From assembly GCA_049841135.1 (NCBI GenBank), contig JASGHK010000008.1, positions 620,001-684,000 of the forward strand: a stretch of 64,000 bases of DNA, in the 5' to 3' direction. Both the position numbers and the translations under genes were made by a program. The first letter of the stretch is position 1; every line of letters begins with the position of its first letter. Shown piece after piece: positions 17,486-26,985 of this stretch. The DNA is from JACRCT01 sp049841135 (GTDB lineage Bacteria > Myxococcota > Myxococcia > Myxococcales > UBA5297). The notes beneath the pieces are model-generated. The model did not search any database and had not been told where the DNA came from. It saw only the letters and a program-made list of their open reading frames with translations.

Positions 17486-20400
17486 TCAGGCCGACGCAGG
17501 GGCCTCGACCGCCAAGCCGGGTGGTCCGGCGCGCGCCTCCTCGGAGGCCATCGCCTCGGGCACCAGGAGCGCCAGCGGGAAGGACTCGAGCACGGCGGCG
17601 ACGGGCAGCACGGGCCGCCCGGTCGCCAGGACCGGACGCACCCGCCGGCGCGTGAACACGTCGACGAGCGTCGCGCCCGCGAGGCTCGTCGGCAGCGCGA
17701 GGACCGCATCCCCCCAGGCCCTCTCACCCGTCAGCTCCGGGCTCTTGTCGAGCAGGGCCGCGACCAGGCGGGGCGCGACGACGACGGCCGAGTGCTCTCC
17801 CAGGTGACGCGCGAAGGCGACCAGGCTTCGCGCGCGGTCCCCCTCGGGCCAGAGCGAGGCGTAGTCCCCGTGGCGGAAGAGATCGGGGAAGCGCCGCCGC
17901 AGGCGGAGGGCGCGGCTGGTCACGAAGAGCTTCACGCGCCCGTCTTCGAGCGTCGCGAGCACCTCGCGCGAGAGCGCCGCCTCGCCGTGAGCCGAAGCCC
18001 GGGCGTCCAGCGAGGCGAGCAGCTCGCCTCGCCGGGCGAAGTCGACGCCACGCCGGTTGTCCGGGTCGACCAGCGACAGGTCCCACAGCTCGCAGCCCTG
18101 GTACAGGTCCGGCACCCCAGGCGAGGCGATCTTCAGGAGGACCTGCGAGAGCGAGTTGAAGGCGCCGGCGCGCGCCACCCGCGCCGCGAACGCCGCCAGG
18201 TCCTTGAGGAAGCGTGGGGCGCGGCGCGGGTCGAGGACGGCCCCGACGAAGTCCGCGACCGCCTTCTCCCAGTCATCGTCGGGGTTCACCCAGCTCGTGT
18301 GCAGCTTGGCCTCGCGCAGCGCCTTGGCCATGTAGGCCTGGATCCGGCCGCCGTACTGCTCCCACTCGTCGCCGCCGCCCGTGCTCGCCGGAGGGAAGGG
18401 CCAGGTGCCCACCAGCGTCTGGTACAGGAGCAGCTCCTCGTTCCGGTCGGGGGCGTACCGGTCGCCCAGGGCGAGCTTCAGGTGGCGGTTCAGGCGGGAC
18501 CAGGCGACGACCCGCTTGCGCCACTCGCCCGGGATCTCCGAGAGCACGTCGATGCGCGCGCGCACGTCCTCGCTGCGCTTGCTGTCGTGGGTCGAGGTGG
18601 CGGTGAGCGACCCCGGCCAGCGCTCGGCGCGGAGCCGGTTGGCGGCGTGGAAGGCCTCCAGGCTCGTGCCGAAGCGGGCGGGCTCGCCCCCGACCTCGTT
18701 GAGCGAAACCAGCCGGTTGTAGAGGTAGAAGGCCGTGTCCTCGACCGACTTGGCCATCACCGGCGCGGTCACCTGCTGCAGCTTGAGCACGAACTCCACC
18801 CGCTCGGCCTCGGCGGCCTCGGCGGCCTCGTCCTTGGGGGCCTCCGGCGAGCGACCGAGCAACACCTCGCGGAGGAAGGCGAAGAGCGACGCGTTGAGCG
18901 TGGGGTTGCGCCGCCGGGCCTGCGCGACCGCCGCCTCCACGTAGCGCCGGTCGCGCTCGTCCGCGGGCTCGCCGCGATGGCTGCGGTAGGTGCGGTAGAC
19001 CGGGAAGCAGGCCAGGACCTCGACCAGGACGCGTCGCAGGCTGCCGAGGGTGAAGTCTCGCGTGCGCCGGTCGAACTCCGAGATGCGGTTGAGCCGGCGC
19101 GCCAGCACGTTGATCTCGCTGGCCATCGAGTCGGCCATGGTCTCGCGCCGCTTCTGGTAGACGAGCTCGCCCCAGTCCAGGGGCTGCCCGGTGAAGCGCG
19201 TGAAGAGCTCGTCCAGGAGCCGCTCTCCGCGCGGGTCCACGAACAGCCCGTTGACCCCGTTCATGAAGTCGTAGCCGGTCGTCCCGTGCACCGCCCACGA
19301 GACCGGCAGCGCCTCGTCCCCGGCCAGGATCTTCTCGGCCACCACGTACAGGGGCCTGAACAGGGGCGAGGCCGGGCCCCGCCCCCGCTCCTTGCGCACG
19401 GCCTCCCGCAGCGCCTCCTCCAGGTCCTCGAACGGCTCCCCCTCACCTGCCTCCCGCGGCGCCAGGCGCCTGGCGACCGTCACCGCCAGCTCTTCCTGCA
19501 GCGAGGCAAAGTAGGCGGCGGGGTCGAACAGTCCGTCCGGGTGATCGATGCGCAGCCCGCCGAGCTTGCCCTCGGCCACCAGGTCTAGCACCAGGGCGTG
19601 CGCCTGCCGCAGCACCCGCGGGTCCTCCATGCGGATGGCGGCCAGGCCGTTGATGTCGAAGAACCTGCGGTAGTTGATCTCCTCGGCCGCCACCTTCCAG
19701 AACGCCAGCCGGTAGGCCTGCTCGCGCAGGAGCTTGTCGAGCAGGTCGAAGCTGTGCGGGTCGCCCACCGTCCCGTTGAAGAGCCGGACGTTCTCGTCGA
19801 TGAACGTGCGGACCTGGGGGCAGGCCTCGCACAGCGTCACGATGCGCCGCTTGAGGACCTCCTTCTCGCGGTGCCGCTCTTCGATCTTGGACGGGTCCGT
19901 CTCGGAGCGGGGCGGCAGGCGCGCGAGCGCGTTGACGATGGAGACGTAGTCCTCGAAGTGGACGTCGCCCGCGGGGAGCGACCGCTGGAGCTCGTCGATG
20001 CGGTGCCGCAGGATCTGCGGGTACTGCCGCGGGGTCACCGGGAAGCGCAGCGGGCCGTAGCCGAGCTGGAAGCCGCCGGTCTCGTAGACGAGCTGGAGCT
20101 CGCCGCGCTCGAGCACCGCGCCGTACTGGTCGCCCAGGACCGGCACCAGCACCTGGTTCTCCAGCTCCTCCTTGATGGGCTTCCAGTCCACGTCGAAGAA
20201 GCCGGCCCACACCGACGACGGGCCGTTCTCCAGCACGTCCATCCACAGCGGGTTCTCGGTCCCGATGGCCATGTGGTTGGGCACGAAGTCCAGCACGTGC
20301 CCCATGCCCCGCTCCGCCAGCGCCGCGCACAGCGCCTCGAGCGCCTCGCGCCCGCCCAGCTCGGGGTTGATCTCCCGATGGTCGACGACGTCGTAGCCGT

Positions 20401-20626
20401 GGCTGCTGCCCGGCGCCGCCTTCAGGTAGGGCGAGGCGTAGACGTCGCTCACCCCCAGCGCCCACAGGTACGGCACCAGCCGGGACGCCTCCCCGAGCCC
20501 GAAGCCGGGCTGAAGCTGCAGGCGGTAGGTGGCGACAGGCCGGCGCTGCAGGCGCGCGAGCTCCCGTACGACCGCCTCCACGAGCCCCTCCACGGCCCGC
20601 GCGCGGCGCTCTGGGTCGGTGGCCAT
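17486..20626 (-). CDS. treY: Maltooligosyl trehalose synthase
   Basis: 1,046 residues. It rearranges the terminal alpha-1,4 bond of maltooligosaccharides to the alpha-1,1 trehalose bond; TreZ then releases trehalose. Recognised as a GH13 TreY by YRLQLQPGFGL and LGVSDVYASPYLKA at the start, DFVPNHM, GLRIDHPDGL (nucleophile region) and VVAEKIL (acid/base Glu), and GTTGYDF. The start ATG 20626 has GGAGGA close upstream. No treZ or treX is visible nearby, so the partner must be elsewhere. It contributes to stress-linked trehalose formation from glycogen. Confidence 0.95.
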   Translation of the reverse strand: MATDPERRARAVEGLVEAVVRELARLQRRPVATYRLQLQPGFGLGEASRLVPYLWALGVSDVYASPYLKAAPGSSHGYDVVDHREINPELGGREALEALCAALAERGMGHVLDFVPNHMAIGTENPLWMDVLENGPSSVWAGFFDVDWKPIKEELENQVLVPVLGDQYGAVLERGELQLVYETGGFQLGYGPLRFPVTPRQYPQILRHRIDELQRSLPAGDVHFEDYVSIVNALARLPPRSETDPSKIEERHREKEVLKRRIVTLCEACPQVRTFIDENVRLFNGTVGDPHSFDLLDKLLREQAYRLAFWKVAAEEINYRRFFDINGLAAIRMEDPRVLRQAHALVLDLVAEGKLGGLRIDHPDGLFDPAAYFASLQEELAVTVARRLAPREAGEGEPFEDLEEALREAVRKERGRGPASPLFRPLYVVAEKILAGDEALPVSWAVHGTTGYDFMNGVNGLFVDPRGERLLDELFTRFTGQPLDWGELVYQKRRETMADSMASEINVLARRLNRISEFDRRTRDFTLGSLRRVLVEVLACFPVYRTYRSHRGEPADERDRRYVEAAVAQARRRNPTLNASLFAFLREVLLGRSPEAPKDEAAEAAEAERVEFVLKLQQVTAPVMAKSVEDTAFYLYNRLVSLNEVGGEPARFGTSLEAFHAANRLRAERWPGSLTATSTHDSKRSEDVRARIDVLSEIPGEWRKRVVAWSRLNRHLKLALGDRYAPDRNEELLLYQTLVGTWPFPPASTGGGDEWEQYGGRIQAYMAKALREAKLHTSWVNPDDDWEKAVADFVGAVLDPRRAPRFLKDLAAFAARVARAGAFNSLSQVLLKIASPGVPDLYQGCELWDLSLVDPDNRRGVDFARRGELLASLDARASAHGEAALSREVLATLEDGRVKLFVTSRALRLRRRFPDLFRHGDYASLWPEGDRARSLVAFARHLGEHSAVVVAPRLVAALLDKSPELTGERAWGDAVLALPTSLAGATLVDVFTRRRVRPVLATGRPVLPVAAVLESFPLALLVPEAMASEEARAGPPGLAVEAPASA

Positions 20627-20793
20627 CGTCCTCCGGGGCGCCCCTGGCACGGCGCTCGTCCGGCACGGTGAGCATGCCCGCTCCGTCACGCGACGCCCTG
20701 CCGGGGAAGGAGCCTTGTGCTAGAAGAGGGGCCCCGCGTCCGGCTTCCGACCAGGGACCCGACGCGTGCTCCCAGATGGAGGGTTCGAGCTCG

Positions 20794-21840
20794 ATGTCCC
20801 AGCCGTCCTCGTTCAAGGCCGTCGTCGCCGCCCTGGCGGGCAACGTCGTCATCACCATCGCCAAGTTCGTCGCGTTCTTCCTCTCCGGCTCGGGCGCGAT
20901 GCTCTCCGAGGCGGTGCACAGCGTGGCGGACACCGGCAACCAGGCGCTGCTCTTCGTGGGGCTGCGCCGCGCCGCGCGGGAGAAGGACCCGGAGTTCCCC
21001 TACGGCTACGGCGCCGAGCGGTTCGTGTTCGGCATCCTCTCGGCGGCGGGCATCTTCTTCGTCGGCTCGGGGGTGACCGTCTACCACGGCATCCACTCGC
21101 TCCTGCACCCGCAGATGCCGGAGATCGGCGTCGTCACCTTCGCGGTCCTGGGCGTCTCCACCGTCATCGAGCTCGTCTCCATCTCGGTGGCCATCGGCGC
21201 CATCAACAAGACCCGCGGCGACAAGCCGTTCCTGCGCTACCTCTTCGACGGCGCCGACCCGGCGGCCATGGCCATCGTCTTCGAGGACGGCGCCGCGCTC
21301 CTGGGCCTGGTCCTCGCGGCGCTGGGCATCGCGCTCTCCTACTGGACGGGCAACGGCCTCTGGGACGCGCTGGGCTCGACGCTCATCGGCGTGCTGCTGG
21401 GCTTCGTGGCGCTGTTTTTGGCCGAGGAGAACCGCGAGCTCCTGCTGGGCAAGGCCATCCCCGAGAAGGACCGCGAGGCCTTCCGCGACATCGTCGCCAA
21501 GACCCCCGGCGTGCGGCACGTCCACGACATCAAGACGCGCATGCTCACGCCCGAGACCTACAAGCTCAAGGCGGAGATCACCCTCGACGAGGGCTACATC
21601 GCCTCGCGCCTGGACGCGGTGCTGCCGCCGGCCGGGACGCTCACTCCCGAGGCCAGGACCAAGGCCCTCGCCGCGCTGGCCGACGCCTCGGCGGTCGCCG
21701 TCAGCGACCTCATCGACGAGGTCGAGAAGCGGGTGAAGGCCGCCATCCCCGAAGCCGCCCACATCGACCTCGAGGTCGACCACACCGACGAGGGAATCGC
21801 GCGCGGCCGCGGGAGCCAGTCGGCGGCGCCCGCGGCCTGA
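20794..21840 (+). CDS. Cation diffusion facilitator (zinc/cobalt-type) transporter
   Basis: 348 residues starting MSQPSSFKAV; GGAGGG lies about 10 bases before ATG 20794, making it better than ATG 20776. Six membrane helices fit the CDF fold. Helix 2 has SEAVHSVADTGNQ, matching the CDF signature with its metal-binding His/Asp (HxxxD), and FEDGAALLG in helix 5 supplies the second pair. The C-terminal half is a cytoplasmic ferredoxin-like domain. It exports divalent metal by proton antiport in the inner membrane. Divergent from treY. Confidence 0.9.
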   Translation: MSQPSSFKAVVAALAGNVVITIAKFVAFFLSGSGAMLSEAVHSVADTGNQALLFVGLRRAAREKDPEFPYGYGAERFVFGILSAAGIFFVGSGVTVYHGIHSLLHPQMPEIGVVTFAVLGVSTVIELVSISVAIGAINKTRGDKPFLRYLFDGADPAAMAIVFEDGAALLGLVLAALGIALSYWTGNGLWDALGSTLIGVLLGFVALFLAEENRELLLGKAIPEKDREAFRDIVAKTPGVRHVHDIKTRMLTPETYKLKAEITLDEGYIASRLDAVLPPAGTLTPEARTKALAALADASAVAVSDLIDEVEKRVKAAIPEAAHIDLEVDHTDEGIARGRGSQSAAPAA

Positions 21841-21935
21841 GCCAGCCGCGCAGGCGATTAGTTGCGAGCCTTCCCAGCCGTGCCATCCTAGGAGGCGATC
21901 GCCCTCTGAGAGGGGCAGGCTCAAGGACGTCTCCC

Positions 21936-23516
21936 ATGGCCGACTTCGACCTGGTTCTCAAGCGTGGGGTCATCTACGACGGGACGGGCGCGAGCCCGCT
22001 GCGCGGCGACGTGGGCCTGCGCAGCGGACGCATCGCCGCCGTCGGGGCCGACCTCGCGGGCACCGAGACCCTCGACTGCGACGGGCTGTGCGTCGCCCCG
22101 GGCTTCATCGACCCCCACGGCCACTCCGACGTGGTCGCCCTCTCGCCCGACCCCACGCTCGACATGAAGGTCCGCCAGGGCGTGACCCTGGAGATCATCG
22201 GCCAGGACGGCCTGGGGGTCGCGCCGCTGCGCTCCGGCGACGTGTTCAGCCGGCGCGAGCAGCTCAAGGTCCGCCTGGGCAGCCCGGACATCGACTGGAA
22301 CTGGCGGTCGGTGGGCACCTACCTCGACGCGCTCGACCAGGCCCGCCCCGCGCTGGACCTGGCCTACCTCGTCCCTCACGGCGCGGTGCGCGAGAGCATC
22401 ATCGGGCTGGCCGACCGCCCGGCCGCGACCCACGACACCTTCCGCATGAAGGGCCTGTTGGCGCGCTCCATGGACGAGGGCGCCTGGGGCCTGTCCTTCG
22501 GCCTGTCGCACCCTCCGGGCTGCTTCGCCGAGAAGGAGGAGCTGGTCGAGCTCGCGGGGGTCGCCGCCTCGCGCCACCTGCCGGTCGTCGCCCGCTTGCG
22601 CAACGACGGAGAGGGGGCCCTCGACGCCGCCGCCGAGCTGGTCGCGGTCGGGCGCGAGTCGGGGGCGCACATCCACCTCGCGCACCTGAAGCTCTCCGGC
22701 TCGGCCCACTGGGCGCGCCTGCCGCAGCTGCTCGAGTCCTTCCAGCTCGCCAAGCGCGGCGGCGTGGATCTGACCGCCGACGTCTACCCGTACACCGCCG
22801 GGCAGGTGATGCTCGCCGAGCTGCTCCCCGGCTGGGTGCACGAGGGCGGCGAGCAAGCCGCCCTCTCCCGCCTGTCGAACCCCGAGTCGCGCCGGCGCAT
22901 CCGGGCCGCGCTCGAGTCGGCCGGCAGCGTCTGGGCCTCGTGCGGGCCCTCGCAGATGCTGCTCTGGAGCCTCCCCTCCGGCCGCACCGACCTGCTGGGC
23001 AAGGACCTGGCCGCGGCGGCGCAGCAGGAAGGCAAGGACCCGGTCGACTTCGCCCTGGACCTGCTCGGCCACGAGCGGCTGGGGATCTCGGTCCTGTGCC
23101 GCGACCAGACCGACGAGGTGGTCGAGCGGCTGCTCGCCTCCGCACAGGTCTGTGTCTGCGCCGGCGCCCTCCCCGGCGGCCGGGCCCACCCGCGCGCCTA
23201 TGGCGCCTTCCCGCGGGTGCTCTCGCGGCTGGTCCGCGAGCGCAAGGTGCTGACGCTGGAAGCCGCCGTCCGCAAGATGACCGGCCTTCCGGCCGACACC
23301 TTCGGGCTCGACGACTATGGCTACGTCCTGCCCGGCAGGCGCGGAAACCTGGTGGTGTTCGATCCGCTCCAGGTGCAGGACGCCGCGACCTTCGAGGAGC
23401 CGAACAAGTCGCCCGAGGGGATCCCGTACGTGCTGGTGGGTGGCAAGCTCGTCGTCCGTGACGGGCGGCTCACCGGCGAGCGGCCTGGACGCGTGGCGCG
23501 GCGCAAGCGCAGCTGA
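21936..23516 (+). CDS. N-acyl-D-amino-acid deacylase-like amidohydrolase
   Basis: 526 residues with an intact amidohydrolase barrel: GFIDPHGHSD (metal HxH), the GQDGLGVAP block, HIHLAHLKLSG and ADVYPYTAG, and the C-terminal beta domain NLVVFDPLQVQDAATF. The family hydrolyses N-acyl-D-amino acids or related amides. Where members have SDG (catalytic Asp), this protein reads VCAGALPGG just before HPRAYGAFPRVL, so the Asp appears replaced by Ala. Activity may be altered or lost, or another acid may serve. Cytosolic; single gene between the CDF transporter and a convergent lipoprotein. Confidence 0.85.
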   Translation: MADFDLVLKRGVIYDGTGASPLRGDVGLRSGRIAAVGADLAGTETLDCDGLCVAPGFIDPHGHSDVVALSPDPTLDMKVRQGVTLEIIGQDGLGVAPLRSGDVFSRREQLKVRLGSPDIDWNWRSVGTYLDALDQARPALDLAYLVPHGAVRESIIGLADRPAATHDTFRMKGLLARSMDEGAWGLSFGLSHPPGCFAEKEELVELAGVAASRHLPVVARLRNDGEGALDAAAELVAVGRESGAHIHLAHLKLSGSAHWARLPQLLESFQLAKRGGVDLTADVYPYTAGQVMLAELLPGWVHEGGEQAALSRLSNPESRRRIRAALESAGSVWASCGPSQMLLWSLPSGRTDLLGKDLAAAAQQEGKDPVDFALDLLGHERLGISVLCRDQTDEVVERLLASAQVCVCAGALPGGRAHPRAYGAFPRVLSRLVRERKVLTLEAAVRKMTGLPADTFGLDDYGYVLPGRRGNLVVFDPLQVQDAATFEEPNKSPEGIPYVLVGGKLVVRDGRLTGERPGRVARRKRS

Positions 23517-23577
23517 CGCCTCGGGCTCTCGAGCCTGGGCAGTGCCCCGAGCGTTCCTGCTCCGAGGCCTGGCCTGA

Positions 23578-24543
23578 CTACTTCCTCTTGCCCTTGGGCT
23601 TGGGCGCGGGCGGAGGAGGCCTGGCCCAGGGGTCCTCCTCGGCGACCGCGACCTCGACCGTGGTGAACGCGGTTCCGTTCTCGGCCGCGACCACGACGTC
23701 GGTGGTGCCCATGGAGATCGCGGTGAGCTTGCCGTCGCTGCCGACCTTGACCACGGTGGGGTTGTTCGAGGTGTAGCTGAAGGTCGCGCCCGCGATGGGC
23801 TTGTTGCCGTGCCTGGTGCGCTCCAGGGCCTCGGGCTGGATCTGGCCCTCGGTGTTGGGAGCGAGCCAGATGCGGGGTTGGGCCTTGACGATGTCGACGG
23901 TGGGCAGCGTCACGTCCACCGAGCCCTTGGCGACGATGTTGCCGGCGGTGACCAGCACCAGGTACTTGCCGACGATCCCGGTCGAGTGGAGCACGCCGTC
24001 CTTGTCGATCTCCACGCCCATGCGCCGGGTCCCCGCGCGGTAGTCGGGGTCGGACACCTCCCACCTGTGCTCGATGGGCACCGGCTCGCCGGCGTTGTCG
24101 AGCACGCGCGCGGTCAGCTTGGCGCTCGCGCCGACGCCCTCGAGCTTGACCACCAGCGGGTCGGCGGTCAGCTGGGTGCAGCGCGTCTCGCACGTGGCCT
24201 CGATGGTGATCTTGGCGGGCAGGCTGACCTTCACCGGGATCTTGGCGGAGAGCTTGTCGCACGCCACCCGGATCTCCGCCTTGCCGCTGTTGTTGGCCTT
24301 GACGGTGCCGTCCTGGCGAACCTCGGCGACGAGCGCGTCGGAGGTGACGAAGACGCAGGGCTCGTGCTTGACGACGGTCTTCCCCTCCTTGTCGGAGAGG
24401 TTGGTGATGAGGATGACCGTGTCGCCCGAGGCAGTGAAGGAGAGCGTGCTCGGCTCGACCTCCAACGTGACCGGGGTCGGAGAGCAGGCCGTGGTGCAGC
24501 CCAGTCCGAGAAAGGCCGCGAGCAGCACGAGTCGTCGTTCCAT
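23578..24543 (-). CDS. Ig-like (Big_2-type) lipoprotein
   Basis: 321 residues with signal and lipobox (LLAAFLGLGC or TTAC). At least two bacterial Ig-like units are suggested by repeated phrases: SDALVAEVRQDGTVKANNSG and NPTVVKVGSDGKLTAISMGT follow the A-V-A-x-V-x-x-x-G-x-V-x-A-x-x-x-G pattern of Big_2. Three or four Cys (CETRC, VACD) may form disulfides. The tail is Pro/Lys-rich. Probably a surface adhesion or structural protein. It converges with the amidohydrolase gene. Confidence 0.75.
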   Translation of the reverse strand: MERRLVLLAAFLGLGCTTACSPTPVTLEVEPSTLSFTASGDTVILITNLSDKEGKTVVKHEPCVFVTSDALVAEVRQDGTVKANNSGKAEIRVACDKLSAKIPVKVSLPAKITIEATCETRCTQLTADPLVVKLEGVGASAKLTARVLDNAGEPVPIEHRWEVSDPDYRAGTRRMGVEIDKDGVLHSTGIVGKYLVLVTAGNIVAKGSVDVTLPTVDIVKAQPRIWLAPNTEGQIQPEALERTRHGNKPIAGATFSYTSNNPTVVKVGSDGKLTAISMGTTDVVVAAENGTAFTTVEVAVAEEDPWARPPPPAPKPKGKRK

Positions 24544-24601
24544 GGTGGCGCATTCTAGTCGAGAGCGCGCGCCGGGGAACGGCTGTCGTCGGGCGTGGCT
24601 G

Positions 24602-24802
24602 CTAGACCTTGCGGACGTTCGCCGCCTGCAGGCCCTTGGGCCCCTGCACGACCTCGAACTCGACGCGGTCGCCCTGGGCGAGCGTCCGGAAGCCTTCCGC
24701 CTGGATGGCGGTGTGGTGGACGAACACGTCCTCGCCGCCCTCCTGCGAGATGAAGCCGAAGCCCTTGGCGTCGTTGAACCACTTCACGCTGCCTGTCGCC
24801 AT
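24602..24802 (-). CDS. Cold-shock domain protein
   Basis: 66 residues, the usual length for a CspA-type OB-fold RNA/ssDNA chaperone. Both RNP motifs are present: KGFGFI and VFVHH. It starts ATGGCTACAGGC-like at 24802 with AAAGGAA upstream. Several paralogues are usual in such genomes, so no specific symbol is given. Its leader contains an 11-bp hairpin (24827-24860) that may control cold expression. Confidence 0.95.
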   Translation of the reverse strand: MATGSVKWFNDAKGFGFISQEGGEDVFVHHTAIQAEGFRTLAQGDRVEFEVVQGPKGLQAANVRKV

Positions 24803-24826
24803 CGGGGTGCGTTCCTTTCGAATCGA

Positions 24827-24873
24827 GGTGCACCTCCGCACTTGTCGTGGGAGGCGCACCCCTGGAATATGGG
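24827..24873 (-). promoter_or_regulatory. Cold-shock gene leader hairpin and -10 box
   Basis: GGTGCACCTCC (24827-24837) and GGAGGCGCACC (24850-24860) pair with one mismatch (G-U in RNA), loop of 12. On the minus strand CATATT (24868-24873 region) is a plausible -10 just upstream, which would place the hairpin at the 5' end of the message. Structured leaders are typical of cspA-type genes. Confidence 0.45.
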
Positions 24874-24937
24874 CACGGCTCGCGCTCGGGCGAGGGAGTC
24901 CGGCCTTCCGCGCGCGAGGCACCTGAACGAGGGCACC

Positions 24938-25627
24938 ATGGCGCACAAGGACCACGACAAGAGCAAGGCGAAGCAGGGCAGCTTCAACAACTCCCCGTTC
25001 AAGGGCCTGAAGGCCGCGCTGAAGGAGGCGAAGGCCGCGGCCGCACCGGCTCCTCGAGCGCCCGCCGCGTCGCCTTCGACTGCGCCCCCTCCGGTCTCGA
25101 CCTCGGACGAGGAGCTCTTCCAGCGCGCGATGTTCGGGGTCGAGCGGGTGGTGGACGTTCACGGGATGGCGCCGCCGCCCCAGCCGAGAGCGGCCAAGGT
25201 CGTCGACGACGACGCCGAGGCGCTCGCCCGCCTGGCCGAGCTGGTCTCGGGCGAGGGCCCGTTCGACATCGCCGACACCGACGAGTTCATCGAGGGCTCG
25301 GTCCCGGGCGTCGACAAGCGGGTGCTGGCGGCGCTGCGCCGCGGCGAGTACGCGGTGCAGGGGCACGTCGACCTCCACGGGCTGACCAAGGCCGAAGCCA
25401 AGGAGTCGGTCGACCAGTTCCTGACCGGCTCTCGCCGGGCCGGCAAGCGGTGTGTCCTGGTCGTGCACGGCCGCGGGCTCAACTCCAAGGACCACATCCC
25501 GGTGCTCAAGGAGCAGCTCAAGGTCTGGCTGCAGCGCGGGCACATCGGCAGGGCGGTGCTGGCCTTCGCGACGGCTCGGCCCCATGACGGCGGCGCGGGA
25601 GCGGTCTACGTCCTGCTGCGGCGCTGA
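24938..25627 (+). CDS. Smr-domain protein
   Basis: 229 residues. A Lys/Ala/Pro-rich, probably disordered N-terminus (1-55) precedes a short middle region and a C-terminal Smr domain (about 140-229) with DLHGLT, VVHGRG and the ending AVYVLLRR. Smr domains occur in MutS2 and in stand-alone small proteins and are linked to nucleic-acid nicking or ribosome rescue. The stand-alone form here most resembles SmrA/B-type proteins. Divergent from the cold-shock gene; the macrodomain gene starts 31 bases later. Confidence 0.85.
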   Translation: MAHKDHDKSKAKQGSFNNSPFKGLKAALKEAKAAAAPAPRAPAASPSTAPPPVSTSDEELFQRAMFGVERVVDVHGMAPPPQPRAAKVVDDDAEALARLAELVSGEGPFDIADTDEFIEGSVPGVDKRVLAALRRGEYAVQGHVDLHGLTKAEAKESVDQFLTGSRRAGKRCVLVVHGRGLNSKDHIPVLKEQLKVWLQRGHIGRAVLAFATARPHDGGAGAVYVLLRR

Positions 25628-25658
25628 AGCCGACTGCTCGAAAAGTGGGAGGGATGAC

Positions 25659-26226
25659 ATGGAGCTTCGCTTCGCCGTCGGCACGGGCACCCTCACGCTG
25701 CTCCAGGGCGACCTCACGCGCGAGGAGACCGACGCCATCGCCAACGCCGCCAACTCCGGGCTTCTTGGCGGGGGCGGCGTCGACGGCGCCATCCACCGGG
25801 CCGCGGGGCCGGAGCTGCTGCAGGCCTGCCGCGCGTTGAAGGCGACGCTGCCCGGCGGGCGGCTGCGCACCGGCGGGGCGGTCCTCACACCGGGCTTTTC
25901 TCTCAAGGCTCGCCACGTCATCCACTGCGTGGGGCCGGTCTACGGCGAGTGTGGCGGGGACGAGGCGAAGCTCCTGGCGAGGTGCTACTCGGAGGCGTTG
26001 CGACTGTGCCGAGAGCACGCCTTGGACTCCATCGCCTTCCCTTCGATCAGCACCGGCGTCTACGGCTATCCGGTGGAGAAGGCGGCGCCGGTTGCGCTCG
26101 GCGAGGTGAAGCGGGCGCTCGAATCGGGGGGATCGGCCGAAGGACGTGCGCTTCGCGCTCTTCGACGCAGCCACCTTCGCGGCCTACGAGACAGCGGCCC
26201 GGGCCCTGTTCGGCGATCCCATGTGA
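25659..26226 (+). CDS. Macrodomain (ADP-ribose binding) protein (one frameshift)
   Basis: Starts MELRFAVG with a strong ribosome site (GTGGGAGGG). It is a single macrodomain: LLQGDLT, DAIANAANSGLLGGGGVDGAIH (read as two adjacent motifs) and SISTGVYGYP are the ADP-ribose-binding loops of the YmdB/MacroD group that hydrolyse O-acetyl-ADP-ribose or mono-ADP-ribosyl protein. The frame breaks in a six-G run at 26126-26131 abutting GATC. With five G the C-terminus becomes GDRPKDVRFALFD ... ALFGDPM, giving 188 residues. Probably cotranscribed with the Smr gene. Confidence 0.85.
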
Positions 26227-26236
26227 GACAAGAAGC

Positions 26237-26311
26237 GGGGCGGAGACCGGGTGCCCCCGAGCACCGGTCTCCGCCCCTCCCTGCCCCACCCCGTCCCCGT
26301 CCCCGTCCCCG
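26237..26311. terminator. Strong bidirectional terminator hairpin and CCCCGT repeats
   Basis: A perfect 14-bp stem (26237-26250 with 26264-26277, loop 13) lies between the convergent macrodomain and chaperone genes. Four CCCCGT-type units follow at about 26288-26311. There is no T-run, as is common in very GC-rich genomes. Confidence 0.75.
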
Positions 26312-26372
26312 TCCTGCATCCTGCGTCCTGCACCTGCTCCCCCCCTGACTGCCCCCTCCCCCTCTGAAATCT

Positions 26373-26894
26373 TCAGCGAACCGCGGCCTTCGCTGCTGCC
26401 TGGGGCTGCGCGGCCTTCGCCTTGGCGAGCGCGGTGAGGAGCGTGCGCGCCCGGCGCCCCGCCGCCGACATCCCGCGCGTGTCGACCTCCACCGCCTTGG
26501 CCAGGTCTTCGAGGCCGCCGGCGTCGCCAGAGCGCAGCCGCAGCTCACCGCGGTTGGACAGCGCGACCACGTTGCGGTCGAAGAGAGCCAGGGCCTTGTC
26601 GAAGCACTCGATGGCTTCGGGCTTGCGCTGCAGCTTGGCGTAGACCGTGCCGAGGGCGGCCTGGGCCGAGTGGTCCTTCGGGTTCCCGGCGACCAGGCCC
26701 TCGAAGATGATGCGCGCGTCGTTGAGCCGGCCGGCGGCGGCGAGCTGGCAGCCGATGCTGCTGATCTTCGCGGCCTGCTCGGCGGTCATCCCCTCGACCT
26801 CGGCCCAGGTCAGCTCGTTCTCGAGGAACCGGCGCATCCGGTCCCGCGTGCCCTCGTCCACCCTGCCCGACTCCAGCTTGATCACCTTGCCCAT
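26373..26894 (-). CDS. SycD/LcrH-like TPR chaperone
   Basis: 173 residues from ATG 26894, which has GGAGGA 7 bases upstream. After an acidic helical start it has TPR units: MTAEQAAKISSIGCQLAAAG, NDARIIFEGLVAGNPKDHSA, ALGTVYAKLQRKPEAIECFD and LALFDRNVVALSNRGELRL. This order and spacing resemble class II type III secretion chaperones (SycD/LcrH/IpgC), which hold translocators in the cytosol. It lies 91 bases downstream of the NolX/HrpF-like gene on the same strand, matching chaperone-substrate pairing. A general TPR protein is the alternative. Confidence 0.6.
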   Translation of the reverse strand: MGKVIKLESGRVDEGTRDRMRRFLENELTWAEVEGMTAEQAAKISSIGCQLAAAGRLNDARIIFEGLVAGNPKDHSAQAALGTVYAKLQRKPEAIECFDKALALFDRNVVALSNRGELRLRSGDAGGLEDLAKAVEVDTRGMSAAGRRARTLLTALAKAKAAQPQAAAKAAVR

Positions 26895-26985
26895 GGCTTC
26901 CTCCGAAAGAGTCTTCGACATGCGACTTCGTCGGCTGCTGCTTCGGTTCCCGTCCGACGAAGTCTTCTGCGTCGCGTTCCGGGCG

